From an uncultured Fluviicola sp. (GTDB taxonomy: Bacteria; Bacteroidota; Bacteroidia; Flavobacteriales_D; Crocinitomicaceae): DNA of 64,000 nt. The stretch's first letter is position 1. Each line of letters opens with the position of its first letter. Below are positions 63,637 to 64,000 of this stretch, in pieces. The position numbers were made by a program, and so were the translations under genes. Location: the NCBI GenBank assembly GCA_913009205.1, contig CAJVYC010000005.1, positions 62,001 to 126,000 of the forward strand, written 5' to 3'. The notes under the pieces are model-generated. The model ran no database searches. It had not been told where the DNA came from and saw only the letters and a program-made list of their open reading frames with translations.

Positions 63637-63671
63637 AAAGTCCCGTTTCGGTTAAACCGAAACGGGACTTT
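63637..63671 (+). terminator. Strong intrinsic terminator after the T9SS gene
   Basis: A perfect 17-bp inverted repeat (63637-63653 with 63655-63671) with a minimal loop, AAAGTCCCGTTTCGG core, followed by TTTTTC. On the reverse strand the arms are preceded and followed by A/T runs as well, so it may work in both directions. Confidence 0.93.
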
Positions 63672-63772
63672 TTCTTACCCTAAACTTTCGTTCAATCTAT
63701 GAAGCCATCGGCACATCAAACTATTTGAAGCTTTTACTCTTAAGTTTTGAATGGATTCGGCTTCGTAACTCT

Positions 63773-63780
63773 TATATTTG
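63773..63780 (+). promoter_or_regulatory. -7 promoter box of the polyprenyl synthetase gene
   Basis: TATATTTG, perfect TAnnTTTG, ends five bases before the ATG at 63786. A leaderless or very short-leader message is implied. Confidence 0.6.
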
Positions 63781-63785
63781 TACTT

Positions 63786-64000
63786 ATGATGTCTGTCAAG
63801 GAAATAATGGAGCCAATATCATCTGAAATGTCTGAATTCGAAGGGCGTTTTAGAGCAAGTATGAAGTCAAAGGTTCCGCTATTGGATAAAGTTACTCACT
63901 ACATCATTCGAAGAAAGGGAAAACAAATGCGACCAATGTTTATTTTTCTCACAGCCAAAATGTTAGGGAAAATTAATGACAAAACTTATGATGCAGCTAC
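63786..64000 (+). CDS. Polyprenyl diphosphate synthase (partial, N-terminal part)
   Basis: An open frame from ATG 63786 runs 71 codons to the right edge. The translation MSVKEIMEPISSEMSEFEGR, then MKSKVPLLDKVTHYIIRRKG and KQMRPMFIFLTAKML is the N-terminus of trans-isoprenyl diphosphate synthases, with the GKxxRP motif in place. The DDxxD motifs lie outside. The long quinone-chain type (octaprenyl/solanesyl, IspB-like) is most likely. A second ATG at 63789 could also be the start. Confidence 0.9.
   Translation, partial: MMSVKEIMEPISSEMSEFEGRFRASMKSKVPLLDKVTHYIIRRKGKQMRPMFIFLTAKMLGKINDKTYDAA

Overview
The window is AT-rich, gene-dense chromosomal DNA of a Bacteroidota member, most likely a marine or aquatic flavobacterium close to Flavobacteriales/Crocinitomicaceae (an inference from gene content). 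Supporting signs are T9SS-type C-terminal domains, TonB-dependent receptors, DUF4249 and outer-membrane barrel remnants, a Bat aerotolerance operon, a flavobacterial-type carotenoid cluster, and promoters of the Bacteroidetes -7 type (TAnnTTTG) directly in front of many start codons. I see no phage, insertion sequence, CRISPR array, rRNA or tRNA.

Layout. 0-8.4 kb: the N-terminal two thirds of pheT (reverse, cut by the left edge), a 7-bp tandem array, a frameshifted DUF4249 gene, a rhodanese plus DUF2064 glycosyltransferase pair, a reverse operon of GH3-type ligase, propeller-like protein, deoxynucleoside kinase and HldD epimerase, an isolated 32-residue membrane microprotein with its own promoter and terminator, and a decayed second GH3 gene. 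8.4-18 kb: Bax inhibitor-1-like protein with FolE, a PTPS-family enzyme divergent from TlyA, an arylsulfotransferase-like secreted protein, SufS-SufE-SufT, FabF, a CotH-kinase lipoprotein, and a broken outer-membrane barrel gene. 18-27 kb (reverse): UvrA, a lytic transglycosylase, and an exopolysaccharide set (WecA-type transferase, Wzc-type tyrosine kinase, Wza, glycosyltransferase). 27-37.4 kb: housekeeping and envelope genes (PBP4-type DacB, Ddl, acyltransferase, CrcB, PAP2, Obg, Adk, Hpt, PurK, a MepA-like endopeptidase) with two further gene remnants.

37.4-51.6 kb is the most interesting part. A secreted two-domain fasciclin protein has its promoter enclosed by a perfect 18-bp inverted repeat. 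It is followed by TspO and a TonB-dependent receptor, then a decayed copy and an intact copy of a MerR/B12-binding regulator that carries the W-x9-EH signature of CarH photoreceptors. The regulator heads a tight operon crtI-crtB-crtD-cruF-crtZ-crtYcd, whose gene set predicts a saproxanthin-type monocyclic carotenoid. A convergent TonB receptor and a zinc-ribbon protein close the region.

51.6-60 kb is a complete Bacteroidetes aerotolerance operon (MoxR, DUF58, a BatD-like membrane protein, BatA, BatB, BatC, BatD, BatE). It is followed by rlmN, a small secreted protein with a giant-adhesin-like T9SS type B protein, a very strong terminator, and the first 71 codons of a polyprenyl synthetase cut by the right edge.

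Functional threads: light or oxygen stress (CarH-type regulator, carotenoids, TspO, Bat operon), envelope and polysaccharide construction (Wzc/Wza/WecA, HldD, Ddl, DacB, MepA, transglycosylase), and cofactor supply (SufSET, FolE/PTPS). At least six gene remnants in 64 kb point to ongoing gene loss of paralogues. Several start codons were moved because a good -7 box lies inside the longer open frame.
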